Below are positions 23,989 through 31,474 of a stretch of DNA of 33,581 nt, piece by piece. The translations under genes were made by a program, and so were the position numbers. The first letter of the stretch is position 1. Every line of letters begins with the position of its first letter. The stretch lies in NCBI GenBank assembly GCA_002353585.1, contig DEJW01000009.1, forward strand, positions 1 through 33,581, in the 5' to 3' direction. Source of the stretch: Prevotellaceae bacterium UBA2738. GTDB taxonomy: Bacteria; Bacteroidota; Bacteroidia; Bacteroidales; Bacteroidaceae. The notes under the pieces were generated by a model, which saw only the letters and a list, made by a program, of their open reading frames with translations, was not told where the DNA came from and ran no database searches.

Positions 23989-25158
23989 GTGAAACTAAAG
24001 GTTGTTATTAGCATAATATTGAGCCTCAGCGTTCTCTTGCTAAGTTACTTTATGGGCAACACCTCCTCCCCTATGGCAGGAGAAAAAGCTGTGTTGGTAA
24101 AACTGAACAACTGGAAATCTTTCCTGAATCTGAATAAAGACAGTGTGCCCGATGATGTGCTGCTGATTAATGTAGCTTTCGACAAGGCTCTTGCCGAATA
24201 TTCAGAGAATGGTATGCCAATAGGTAAGTTTACCATAACCGACAGGCAAAAACTATTACAATTCCTCACGAAGGCACGCGAAGCTAACAATTACAAATTC
24301 ATTATGATGGATGTCATATTCGAACGTGGCATCGAGACCGAATATGACTCCATCTTGTTTCATACCATCGCTTCCATGCAGAGAATTGTCATCCCAGTTC
24401 ATAAGGACGCTCCCTTGCAGGACAGCATACTTTATGCTAAAGCTGCGAATGGTGATTACAGTATCACACATGACGAGACTAATTTCGTTCGTTTTCAGTT
24501 TATGCATGATGACACACCTTCCATGCCTCTCGTTATGTATAATGCAAGTACAGGTATGAACATTGTTCGCAATGGACCGTTCTATATTTCTGACGGTCAT
24601 TTGTGTTCCAATGGCTTGACGCTTAAACTGCCTATCAGAATAAGCGGAGCTTATATTAACAAAAATAATGGCTACGATGAAAATAATAAACGCGAACGCT
24701 CATATATATACATGGGAGCAGATGTATTAAATGTTGACTCCATTATTCCTGTTGCCGAACAAATAGCTGATAAAATTATTGTCATCGGCGATTTCAACAC
24801 AGACGTTCATCGTACGTATGCAGGTAAGCAGCCAGGAAGTGTAATATGCCTGAACGCATACTATGCACTGCTCAGGGGAGAACATCTGGTCAGTTACCCC
24901 TTTCTCTTTTTCCTATTCATTGTCTATGTCATAATATCTCTGCTAATGCTCAATGGCAAGACGCTGGACACCTTTGTTTCCAATCCATTGTTAAAGGTTG
25001 CCAGTTCATTCTTTACCTACACCATCGTGTTTACGTTCATCGCCATGGTGGTTTATGCCACGCCTTCAGGTATAGTCTATAATCCTGTACTGCCAACTAC
25101 GGTGTTTACCTTTCTCGGATTGTTCATAGGCGGACTTCGAAAGATAACCAAAATATAA
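23989..25158 (+). CDS. CHASE2-like membrane sensor protein (GTG start)
   Basis: The start GTG at 23989 gives an N-terminal membrane segment (about 4-22). The large extracytoplasmic part (about 30-300) contains conserved features of CHASE2 sensor domains: KFIMMDVIFE (103-112) and KIIVIGDFNTDVHRTYAGKQPG (262-283, cut here), followed by AYYALLRGEHLV. Three C-terminal membrane helices follow (about 304-322, 338-356, 368-383), the standard end of CHASE2 proteins. No kinase, cyclase or other cytoplasmic output domain is attached, and only six residues follow the last helix. It may therefore sense envelope conditions and signal through partner proteins of the operon (inference). Confidence 0.82.
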   Translation: MKLKVVISIILSLSVLLLSYFMGNTSSPMAGEKAVLVKLNNWKSFLNLNKDSVPDDVLLINVAFDKALAEYSENGMPIGKFTITDRQKLLQFLTKAREANNYKFIMMDVIFERGIETEYDSILFHTIASMQRIVIPVHKDAPLQDSILYAKAANGDYSITHDETNFVRFQFMHDDTPSMPLVMYNASTGMNIVRNGPFYISDGHLCSNGLTLKLPIRISGAYINKNNGYDENNKRERSYIYMGADVLNVDSIIPVAEQIADKIIVIGDFNTDVHRTYAGKQPGSVICLNAYYALLRGEHLVSYPFLFFLFIVYVIISLLMLNGKTLDTFVSNPLLKVASSFFTYTIVFTFIAMVVYATPSGIVYNPVLPTTVFTFLGLFIGGLRKITKI

Positions 25159-25168
25159 ATACACAGAT

Positions 25169-25804
25169 ATGAGAAGAATAACGATATTTCTTTTTTTTGC
25201 ATGTTGCAGCGTATTCCTATATGCTGACAGATACAAGATACTCTTTATGAACTATCCTACATTGCATATCAATGGCAAGCCAGCCAAGGTGGGCGATGTC
25301 TTTGATGACAAGGCAATAGTTCGCTGGAGCAAGGAGCGACAGGCAATGCGAGTCTTTAACCTCGACAAGAAAAAACAAATACTCATGGTGGCTCATACGG
25401 TAAATCCAAAAGGTAATTCCATAACGGATATACTCACAGCCAACAAGCACCTCTCCACTCATAGTACATCTTCTCAAACTCCACCAAGTCTGTTGAGAAT
25501 GCTTCAACATACATTTGAAAAACAATACGACCTGATGGATACAATAAAAATAAACAGTCCCATAAGCCTTTCTGATAAAAAATACTTTCAGGCATCCTAC
25601 TATTATGGAGACTCTCGTATTACCAAAAAACTGAACAGCAATGGTGGGGAAGTATATATTGACCGCTCCATTTTTAATATCGACGGTAAGCAACTTGAGC
25701 CTCGCGATGTAGAGATTGATATTGATTTTGTCGATGAAACTGACTCTACCTTTGCGTTTGTTTGCTCAGGAATTGAAATCTACATTGTTCCAGAGATTTT
25801 TTAG
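25169..25804 (+). CDS. Secreted protein of unknown function, last gene of operon (211 aa)
   Basis: MRRITIFLFFACCSVFLYAD is a signal peptide. The mature part begins YKILFMNYPTLHINGKPAKVGDVF, strand-rich, then a polar linker, and ends in strands (DVEIDIDFVDETDSTFAFVC, EIYIVPEIF). I recognise no family. It begins 10 bp after the CHASE2-like gene, so it is part of the operon, probably as an accessory envelope component. Its stop codon overlaps the stop of the minus-strand LuxR remnant, meaning that the two formerly convergent genes met exactly here. Confidence 0.8.
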   Translation: MRRITIFLFFACCSVFLYADRYKILFMNYPTLHINGKPAKVGDVFDDKAIVRWSKERQAMRVFNLDKKKQILMVAHTVNPKGNSITDILTANKHLSTHSTSSQTPPSLLRMLQHTFEKQYDLMDTIKINSPISLSDKKYFQASYYYGDSRITKKLNSNGGEVYIDRSIFNIDGKQLEPRDVEIDIDFVDETDSTFAFVCSGIEIYIVPEIF

Positions 25805-25864
25805 CTTTCTTCAATTTCTTTTACATCTATATACCCTCTTGCTATGGCCTTTAATCAGGTCGGC
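25801..25864 (-). pseudogene. Broken copy of the LuxR-type regulator 3' end
   Basis: Bases 25823-25853 (31 nt) are identical to 27128-27158 inside the response regulator gene, and 25854-25864 match 27161-27171. Two bases are missing between the blocks, which breaks the frame. Past the lesion it reads KAIARGYIDVKEIEES and stops at 25801-25803. The intact gene ends KAIARGYIDVKEIGE. This is a relic of a LuxR-family C-terminus lying beyond the intervening ATPase gene. Confidence 0.85.
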
Positions 25865-25887
25865 GAAATCAGTGTTTATACAGTAAC

Positions 25888-27027
25888 CTATAATCGTTCC
25901 ATCCAGTGAGAGAGGAAAACATCGCTAACTGTGTAGGTGGTGCCTGTGACAGATATGTCATCATTGAGCAATCCTTTCTCTACAAGGGCATCGGCAAGGC
26001 GACGTGATACTGATGGAGAACCTATCTTGTATGTGCTCAAGAATTCTGAGGCTGTAATCTGTTGCACGCTTCCTTCCTTAGCTACTGCAATGAGGTAGTT
26101 CCATTGTTTGTCGGTCAGCATCTGGCGATATTGCAGATATACCGTTTCACCTTGTTTCATTAGCTGCTCACATGCTTTCTTAGCATCGTCGAGTGTAACG
26201 TTTGCGCTGTCATTGGCAAATATTGTATGGCATAGCTGCTGTGTATAGTATGTGTGACGGCGTGTCCACTCCAATATGAATTGCAGGGCTTCGTCCGTTA
26301 TTTCCCTCTGCCGTTCATTGAACAGCCTACGTATAAAGGTTTTATACGACTCTTCGGAAATTTTCTCGAGTGATACAAATGTGGTGCTGCTATAGAAGGG
26401 CTTCTTCTCGTTGGTGAAGATATCTGTCATGATGTGCTTCTTGCTACCACAGAATATGAATGTCAGATTGCGTGTCTGCTGTATATAGGTACGTAGCAGA
26501 GCCTCCATATTCTGCTCAGGGTAGTCACGTATCTGCTGAAACTCATCAATGGCTATTACCACCTGTTCTCCCTGACTATCAAGAAAATCAAACAGTCCGC
26601 GCAGTGTATATTCTTTCTCGTGCGGTGTCTGGTATGCTATCTGTAGTTGTGGCTCGCCTGTTATATTGTCAAAAGACAGTTGGGGGCGCAGAGACTTAAT
26701 GAATGTCATCAATTTGTCGCCCAGCGATGTCTCGGTATGAAACGACCTCATCTCAGCCTCAGCCATTATTTTTATGAAGTCATCAATACTTCGCGAAGCA
26801 AAAATATCCATATAAATAGTATGGATGTCGGGGCGTACGTCTTTCAGTTCGTCAAACAAGCGCAGTATCAGTCCTGTCTTTCCCATACGGCGCTGAGAAA
26901 TAAGTGTCATGTCGGTGCGGTTGACGATGTTTCGCATCATTAACTGCAATTCCTCTTCTCTGTCGCAAAACAGTTCTTTCGATTCGTAAGCCTTTATAAC
27001 AAATGGATTCTCCATATTTACACTCAT
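25888..27027 (-). CDS. AAA ATPase (archaeal ATPase / STAND-like)
   Basis: A 379-residue P-loop protein. A short leader FVIKAYESKELFCDREEEL precedes Walker A SQRRMGKT (44-51, K50). Walker B is VVIAIDEF (156-163, D161-E162). A sensor-like FIFCGSKKHIM follows the core. The C-terminal part (about 310-375) is a winged helix (ITASEFLSTYKIGSPSVSRRLADALVEKGLL, cut here). This type of stand-alone ATPase occurs in many copies in Bacteroidales genomes and behaves like mobile accessory DNA, with role unknown. It lies between a LuxR 3' relic and the intact LuxR gene, suggesting insertion. The ATG at 27027 is preferred, and the ATG four codons further is possible. Confidence 0.9.
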   Translation of the reverse strand: MSVNMENPFVIKAYESKELFCDREEELQLMMRNIVNRTDMTLISQRRMGKTGLILRLFDELKDVRPDIHTIYMDIFASRSIDDFIKIMAEAEMRSFHTETSLGDKLMTFIKSLRPQLSFDNITGEPQLQIAYQTPHEKEYTLRGLFDFLDSQGEQVVIAIDEFQQIRDYPEQNMEALLRTYIQQTRNLTFIFCGSKKHIMTDIFTNEKKPFYSSTTFVSLEKISEESYKTFIRRLFNERQREITDEALQFILEWTRRHTYYTQQLCHTIFANDSANVTLDDAKKACEQLMKQGETVYLQYRQMLTDKQWNYLIAVAKEGSVQQITASEFLSTYKIGSPSVSRRLADALVEKGLLNDDISVTGTTYTVSDVFLSHWMERL

Positions 27028-27048
27028 TATTTTTTATATATTCGGGTG

Positions 27049-27101
27049 CAAATATACTAACTTTTTTTGATTTCACAAAATGTGTAACACAAAATGTGTA
27101 A
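27049..27101 (-). promoter_or_regulatory. ATPase promoter with tandem 14-bp dyad
   Basis: On the minus strand, TTTG (27079-27076), 19 bp and TATATTTG (27056-27049) form the promoter. The -33 element lies inside one of two perfect tandem copies of CACAAAATGTGTAA (27074-27087 and 27088-27101), each containing the dyad CACA-AAA-TGTG. A repressor binding there would block transcription, so an operator is likely. Confidence 0.65.
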
Positions 27102-27108
27102 TCATTTT

Positions 27109-27777
27109 TTATTCCCCAATCTCTTTCACATCTATATACCCTCTTGCTATGGCCTTTACTATCAGGTCGGCTACGTTGTTTGCCTGGAGTTTGGCAAAGA
27201 GATTGCGGCGATGGGTTTCCACGGTGTTTTCGCTGATGAAGAGTAGTTTGGCTATATCTTTTGATGAATGTCCTTGGGCTATTTTCTTTAGCACTTCCAG
27301 TTCACGTTTTGACAACTGGGCAGAGGTGGTCGTAATACGTCTTGCTGCTATGTGATATTTCTTGCTGAAATATTTCCTGCCTGCCATTAGTGCGTCGATG
27401 GCGTCGAGCACTTCTTCCATTCGTGCTGACTTGTAGAGTACCCCATTGACGTCTCGGCTCTGTATCTCGCGCACTATCCACACCTCTTCGTGCATGGTGT
27501 AGATGAGAATCCTTGCGTTGGGGTCTGCCTTGCGGATTATGCCTACTAACGATAGTCCAGTATCCTCTTTCAGTTCCACGTCTATGATATACACATCATA
27601 GTGTGTACTGACTGCTGCCTTTTCCATTGCCTCAGGCGAGGTGAACACGTCAACCTTGTTTATGCCTTGCCTCTTTAGGTAACTGTATATACCTTCCAGA
27701 ATTGCCTCATGGTCGTCAATAATGGCTATTGACGCATCCTTATGCTTATATTCTTTTTTTTCATCCATTGACTGCAA
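27109..27777 (-). CDS. NarL/LuxR-family response regulator
   Basis: A 222-residue two-component regulator. The receiver domain (about 15-130) has the acidic pair D21-D22, phospho-acceptor D66 in YIIDVELKED, T94 and K116 in GVLYKSA. The LuxR-type helix-turn-helix (about 150-215) reads LSKRELEVLKKIAQGHSSKDIAKLLFISENTVETHRRNL (cut here), the canonical GerE pattern. It probably acts with the histidine kinase encoded 68 bp upstream on the same strand. Its 3' end is duplicated as a relic at 25801-25864. Because the ancestral arrangement seems to have abutted the caspase operon, that operon is a plausible target (inference). The start is M1, or M4 at 27768. Confidence 0.93.
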   Translation of the reverse strand: MQSMDEKKEYKHKDASIAIIDDHEAILEGIYSYLKRQGINKVDVFTSPEAMEKAAVSTHYDVYIIDVELKEDTGLSLVGIIRKADPNARILIYTMHEEVWIVREIQSRDVNGVLYKSARMEEVLDAIDALMAGRKYFSKKYHIAARRITTTSAQLSKRELEVLKKIAQGHSSKDIAKLLFISENTVETHRRNLFAKLQANNVADLIVKAIARGYIDVKEIGE

Positions 27778-27845
27778 AGGTACACAATATATTTCTATTG
27801 GGTTTTAACGGCTTTCCGTGATTTTTATGGTAAAGTCCTGTTGTT

Positions 27846-29486
27846 TTATTTCTTTTTAACATATTGGAGCGTAACGACTGATGCGTGCGGTATTCTCTCA
27901 ATAGTCAAGGTGGCACCTATAGCGTCTGACCTCTGACTCATGGTGCGCAGTCCTATACCGTGAGTTCCTTCTTGGCGTGCTGTGCCGTTATCAGTTATGC
28001 GTATTGTCACAGTGCTTCCGTTGTCTTTTATCAGCACAAAGATATCAGTGGGTGCAGCGTGTTTTACGGCATTCGTCACTGCTTCCTGCACTATGCGGTA
28101 TATCTCGAGGGCATCCGTCTGAGGTATCGCCTTGTAGTCTGCTTCCTCCATCAGCGAATCGAAGTGGAAAGCTATGCCGTTGGTACCGTCCATCTCGTAC
28201 ATGAGGTTTTCTATCACCTCGCCCAGATGTGCATAAGAGAATTCAGGAGGCATCAGTTCGTGCGATACGCGCCTTACCTGTTCACGGCTCTCTGTCAGCA
28301 GTCGGCGCGTCTGCTCCCATTTCTTGTTGTCGTCAGCATTATGGTTATGGTTATCGTTGAGTCTCATCTCGATGGCGAGTAGTTGGTTGCTCACTCCGTC
28401 GTGCAGTTCCTTTGCCAGTCGGGTGCGCTCGCTTTCCATGCCCTCCAGGTAGCGTCTGTTCTGTTCTTGCTCGGCCTCCTGCAGCGTACGTCTGCGTGTG
28501 TACCTTTGCCTTATGGCGTAGGCTATGCAAACCAGTATCACAATCAGCAAGACGGAGGCTGTGAATATCACCCAGCCATAATGCTGCTGGTATATATAGC
28601 GTACCTTTTCTGAGATGCCATTGGGCTCGTCATTCTTGACAGATAGTGAGTCATTCTTTGCTTCAGGGGAAGTTTCAGACTCTGGAGTGGGCAGTACCTT
28701 GCTGAAATAACTTGTGTCCAATGGCACAATGTCCCCATATTCAGTCAGACGTGTCGAGTTACCCATTGCTGCTCTCAGCTGGCGTTCCATCTGCTGCGCC
28801 TTATCGGTCATGTTGGCTTTTATGTATGCCTTGCGCAGGAAAGTGAGGTATAGTGATTTTATCTCCACCAGCTTGGCATGGTTGTAGTGCTCTCTGCCCT
28901 TCACTATCCACGGATTGTCCGTCGGCAACACGTTAAACTTAGTGTCCTCTGTCTCCATCAGTATGGTGGCAAAAAGCAAGGCATCGTCGTGCCTGCCCAG
29001 TTTGCAGGCATCGTCATACGATCTCACGGCGAGGGTGTGTACTGTGTCCAGTCTGCGGTGCTTCAGCATTGTCAGACACACCTGGAAGGCGTATAACTCC
29101 CTTATCTTCACGCTGTCACAATGCTCTATCCACCCTATCGCATAGTTGCAATAGCGAACAGCCTGCTCCGCCTCGCCCAACCTGTCGCTCACGGTGGCGG
29201 CAAACGTGTAAGTTGGCATAATGAAGAGGTATATCCAGTGTTTTCCCCTGTCGGCATAGTGCTCGTACAGGTTCAGCTCCTCGCATATCTTTATACCCTT
29301 TTTAAATTCGTTCAGTGCTGCACGCAACTGCTTGCTGTTGTCCAGTTCTATACCCTTCAACACATGCCCACGCAACTGTAAGAACGGGTTGTGTGCATCA
29401 TCATGCATGAGAGAGTCTGCCTGTGCCTCTACGTTTAGGGCAAAGGTAAGCATGCATAGCAGTATGTATAGAATTTGTTTACGCAA
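27846..29486 (-). CDS. Sensor histidine kinase with TPR-like periplasmic domain (TTG start)
   Basis: A 546-residue membrane kinase of the HisKA_3 (NarX/DesK) type. The signal peptide (1-22) is reached only from TTG at 29486, since an in-frame stop lies upstream. A helical TPR-like sensor region spans about 35-245. One transmembrane helix (about 304-325) is followed by a coiled coil. The dimerisation/phospho-acceptor segment RLAKELHDGVSNQ has H362. The ATPase lobe shows the N box EAVTNAVKHA (N472), the G1 box DNG (499-501) and GIGLRTM (510-516). Its partner is the adjacent response regulator. The signal sensed is unknown. It begins 20 bp after the DUF6078 gene, so the three genes probably form one operon. 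Confidence 0.93.
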   Translation of the reverse strand: MRKQILYILLCMLTFALNVEAQADSLMHDDAHNPFLQLRGHVLKGIELDNSKQLRAALNEFKKGIKICEELNLYEHYADRGKHWIYLFIMPTYTFAATVSDRLGEAEQAVRYCNYAIGWIEHCDSVKIRELYAFQVCLTMLKHRRLDTVHTLAVRSYDDACKLGRHDDALLFATILMETEDTKFNVLPTDNPWIVKGREHYNHAKLVEIKSLYLTFLRKAYIKANMTDKAQQMERQLRAAMGNSTRLTEYGDIVPLDTSYFSKVLPTPESETSPEAKNDSLSVKNDEPNGISEKVRYIYQQHYGWVIFTASVLLIVILVCIAYAIRQRYTRRRTLQEAEQEQNRRYLEGMESERTRLAKELHDGVSNQLLAIEMRLNDNHNHNADDNKKWEQTRRLLTESREQVRRVSHELMPPEFSYAHLGEVIENLMYEMDGTNGIAFHFDSLMEEADYKAIPQTDALEIYRIVQEAVTNAVKHAAPTDIFVLIKDNGSTVTIRITDNGTARQEGTHGIGLRTMSQRSDAIGATLTIERIPHASVVTLQYVKKK

Positions 29487-29506
29487 AGGTGTTTTCTTTA
29501 TTTATA

Positions 29507-29959
29507 TCACCACACATAATCCACCACTGTGCCAGCGAATGTTAGAGGCTCATTCCATCCTGCATCTTTGGCGGTTTGTCGTACCTGTTGCTCCACATCG
29601 GGAGTGAGAGGAAGTGTGCCATTGTGGTAAGCGTAATAGCGTTTACGGGAGAAAAGGGCTATAAGCCTACCCTTTATCAGTTTCTCCAGTCTGCCAGGCA
29701 TATCGTAGTATATCGGCTTGATGCCTACGGGCATCTCTATTGGCTCGTCACTGTCATATCGTGGACACTCCTCGGTCTGCATCTTGGGGTTATTGAGATT
29801 TACGCTCGTCACCACAAGGTTTGTCTTGTTGGCATACTCATTTACCAGCGCATGCAGGCAATGCTCCCTTAGTGGACACTTACTGCTGAAGCATAACAGG
29901 TAGTGATCAGCATGCTGGCGAAACAGTTCTTCGCGTTGTTCCTTTGTTATTATGCTCAT
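29507..29959 (-). CDS. DUF6078-like cysteine-containing protein
   Basis: The chosen start is the ATG at 29959, preceded by the purine-rich AGGAAAGGAAATT; the longer frame to 30016 lacks support. The 150-residue product has the cysteine pattern CFSSKCPLREHC, then LVVTSVNLNNPK and ECPRY, and ends with an Arg-rich helix-strand segment (RLIALFSRKRYYAYHNGTLPL). This resembles DUF6078-type small proteins of Bacteroidales, possibly metal-binding through Cys. It leads the probable operon with the histidine kinase and response regulator. Function is unknown. Confidence 0.75.
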   Translation of the reverse strand: MSIITKEQREELFRQHADHYLLCFSSKCPLREHCLHALVNEYANKTNLVVTSVNLNNPKMQTEECPRYDSDEPIEMPVGIKPIYYDMPGRLEKLIKGRLIALFSRKRYYAYHNGTLPLTPDVEQQVRQTAKDAGWNEPLTFAGTVVDYVW

Positions 29960-30033
29960 AATTTCCTTTCCTGATGATTGTATATTAAACTCTCTGTTTC
30001 TTTCTTTCCTTATCACTTCAGATTACTTCCTTT

Positions 30034-30120
30034 TGTTTCTCATGGCGAAACACTTTGTTTCCCTAAGCGATACACTTTGTTTCTCAATGGGAAACACATC
30101 GTTTCTCTATGCGATACTTT
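30034..30120. repeat. Four 22-bp tandem imperfect palindromes (GTTTC...GA(A/T)AC)
   Basis: GTTTC begins at 30035, 30057, 30079 and 30101, exactly 22 bp apart. Each is followed after 7 bp by GAAAC or GATAC and a short spacer such as ACTTT. Each unit can form a 5-bp hairpin, and the 22-bp period is about two helical turns. The array lies inside the 5' leader of the DUF6078-kinase-regulator transcript. The spacers are too short and too alike for a CRISPR array. Confidence 0.9.
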
Positions 30121-30169
30121 TTTCTTGGTTTATTCATAATATTCTTCTCTTTGTTACAGATACTTATTG

Positions 30170-30201
30170 CAAAGGTAAGCAGAATTTGGCATAACTGCAA
30201 A
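30170..30201 (-). promoter_or_regulatory. Promoter of the DUF6078-histidine kinase-response regulator operon
   Basis: On the minus strand, TTTG (30201-30198), 20 bp and TACCTTTG (30177-30170). The leader to the ATG at 29959 is about 200 nt and contains the four 22-bp hairpin repeats. Confidence 0.7.
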
Positions 30202-30264
30202 TTATTTCTCAACATTCTTATTGAAAGTTTTCCAAATCAATAAAATTCTGGTGCAAGTGTACAT

Positions 30265-30317
30265 GATGCAATAGCTGCAAGCGGTCTCACACTGACTGCT
30301 TGCAGTTTTTTTGCATC
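30265..30317 (+). terminator. Strong hairpin with T run, no gene upstream on this strand
   Basis: CTGCAAGC (30275-30282) pairs with GCTTGCAG (30298-30305), followed by seven T. An outer helix GATGCAA (30265-30271) / TTGCATC (30311-30317) extends it. It has the form of a plus-strand intrinsic terminator, yet the upstream plus strand holds no gene. It may end a small RNA or antisense transcript, or insulate the next promoter. Confidence 0.65.
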
Positions 30318-30320
30318 ATT

Positions 30321-30352
30321 TTTGGCAGTTTGGAAAGAACTTTATACCTTTG
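30321..30352 (+). promoter_or_regulatory. Promoter of the rhodanese-like lipoprotein gene
   Basis: TTTG (30321-30324), 20 bp and TACCTTTG (30345-30352). It shows that translation must begin downstream, at 30391 or 30394. Confidence 0.75.
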
Positions 30353-30390
30353 CAAAAAACAATGTATGGGCTTTAGAAAAAGAGGGATAT

Positions 30391-30780
30391 ATGATGAAGA
30401 AGATATTGACATGCCTATTGGCAACATTCGGACTGACTACTGCATGCTGCCAACTAAACTACAGGAACACTGACCCTGAGGGTTTTGCTAAACTGATTGC
30501 TGAACCTGACGTGGTGGTGCTTGACGTGAGAACTGAGGCTGAATATGCTGAGGGGCATATTAAGGGGGCTGCGCTCATAGATTATCACAAGGATGATTTC
30601 ATGGAGAGGGCAAAGGAGACGCTACCCGTCAGCAAGACGATTGCCATATACTGCAGAAGCGGACGTCGCTCTGCCTATGCTGCTGAGAAACTGGCTGACG
30701 CGGGCTATAAAGCGGTGAATATGTATGGCGGCATTATAGCATGGAAAGAGGCTGGTATGCCTGTGACGACTGGAAAATAG
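30391..30780 (+). CDS. Rhodanese-like lipoprotein
   Basis: A start at 30391 (or 30394) follows the promoter and gives a signal MMKKILTCLLATFGLTTACC with a lipobox-like TTAC. The rhodanese domain covers most of the mature protein: VVVLDVRTEAEYAEGHIKGA, then the active-site loop IYCRSGRRS with the sulfur-carrying cysteine, and VNMYGGIIAWKEAGMPV at the end. Single-domain periplasmic rhodaneses transfer sulfane sulfur or act in redox and thiol stress; the acceptor is unknown. A DUF4251 lipoprotein gene begins about 46 bp downstream and is probably co-transcribed. Confidence 0.9.
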   Translation: MMKKILTCLLATFGLTTACCQLNYRNTDPEGFAKLIAEPDVVVLDVRTEAEYAEGHIKGAALIDYHKDDFMERAKETLPVSKTIAIYCRSGRRSAYAAEKLADAGYKAVNMYGGIIAWKEAGMPVTTGK

Positions 30781-30826
30781 GGGGAGTATAACAATGCTGA
30801 GAACTATAGAAATCTTTTTCTCATTT

Positions 30827-31321
30827 ATGAAAAAATATAAAGGGATACTTGCGATAGCCTTCGCTGCAACGATACTGGTGGCGTGCAACACACTGACAAC
30901 TGCAGAGAGGGCTGAGAGGGATGCTAAAACCGCTATGGCAGTGGAGGCAGCCCTGAACGAACGCCACTACATGGTGGAGATAGAGTGGATGTACCCCATT
31001 AGCGGCAGGGCTCGTTACGTGCTCTCTGACTTCATGCTGGAGGTGAGGGGCGACACTCTGCTGTCATACCTGCCTTACTTCGGAAGGGCATACGACGTGC
31101 CATACGGAGGAGGGAAGGGCATGAATTTCGTGGCTCCGATAACCCACTACCAATCAGCGAAAAGCAGCAACGGCACTACGGAAATATCTATGATGGTGGA
31201 TAATGACGAGGACATTCTGCAATATCGTCTGAAGATATTCAACAGTGGCAAAACCAACATAGACGTGGAATCACAAAAGAGGGAAACCATCAGCTACAGT
31301 GGAACCATGGTGCTGAAGTAA
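30827..31321 (+). CDS. DUF4251 lipoprotein
   Basis: The ATG at 30827 yields MKKYKGILAIAFAATILVAC, a clean lipoprotein signal (lipobox LVAC); an upstream ATG at 30794 would bury it. The mature 145 residues match DUF4251: LPYFGRAYDVPYGGGKGMNF in the middle, a late LQYRLKIFNSGKTNIDVESQ segment (cut), and ETISYSGTMVL at the C-terminus. This family is abundant in Bacteroides and Prevotella, predicted to be a beta-rich envelope protein of unknown function. Confidence 0.88.
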   Translation: MKKYKGILAIAFAATILVACNTLTTAERAERDAKTAMAVEAALNERHYMVEIEWMYPISGRARYVLSDFMLEVRGDTLLSYLPYFGRAYDVPYGGGKGMNFVAPITHYQSAKSSNGTTEISMMVDNDEDILQYRLKIFNSGKTNIDVESQKRETISYSGTMVLK

Positions 31322-31417
31322 CACCAAGAACACAAAATGTCGTAATGGGGAAAATGTACTCATTTATTCATTTATGCAACAAAAGTGGGGCAGGGGTGAA
31401 AGTTTTCGCAGTTTTTC

Positions 31418-31449
31418 TTTGGTTGTTAGTATTTTTATTTATAAATTTG
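31418..31449 (+). promoter_or_regulatory. Promoter of the arginine operon
   Basis: TTTG (31418-31421), 20 bp and TAAATTTG (31442-31449). Downstream the AT-rich stretch 31460-31476 (CGAATAAATATGCAATG) loosely resembles half of an ARG box, so ArgR autoregulation is possible but not demonstrated. Confidence 0.7.
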
Positions 31450-31474
31450 CAACTCGGTAACGAATAAATATGCA

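Noticed and set aside
30034..30120. CRISPR array made of GTTTC repeats
   Set aside because: The whole unit including its spacer is 22 bp, the inter-repeat bases are nearly the same in each copy, and no cas genes are near.
30322..30390. Rhodanese gene starting at 30322
   Set aside because: That start lies at the -33 element of the promoter, upstream of transcription, and would bury the lipoprotein signal.
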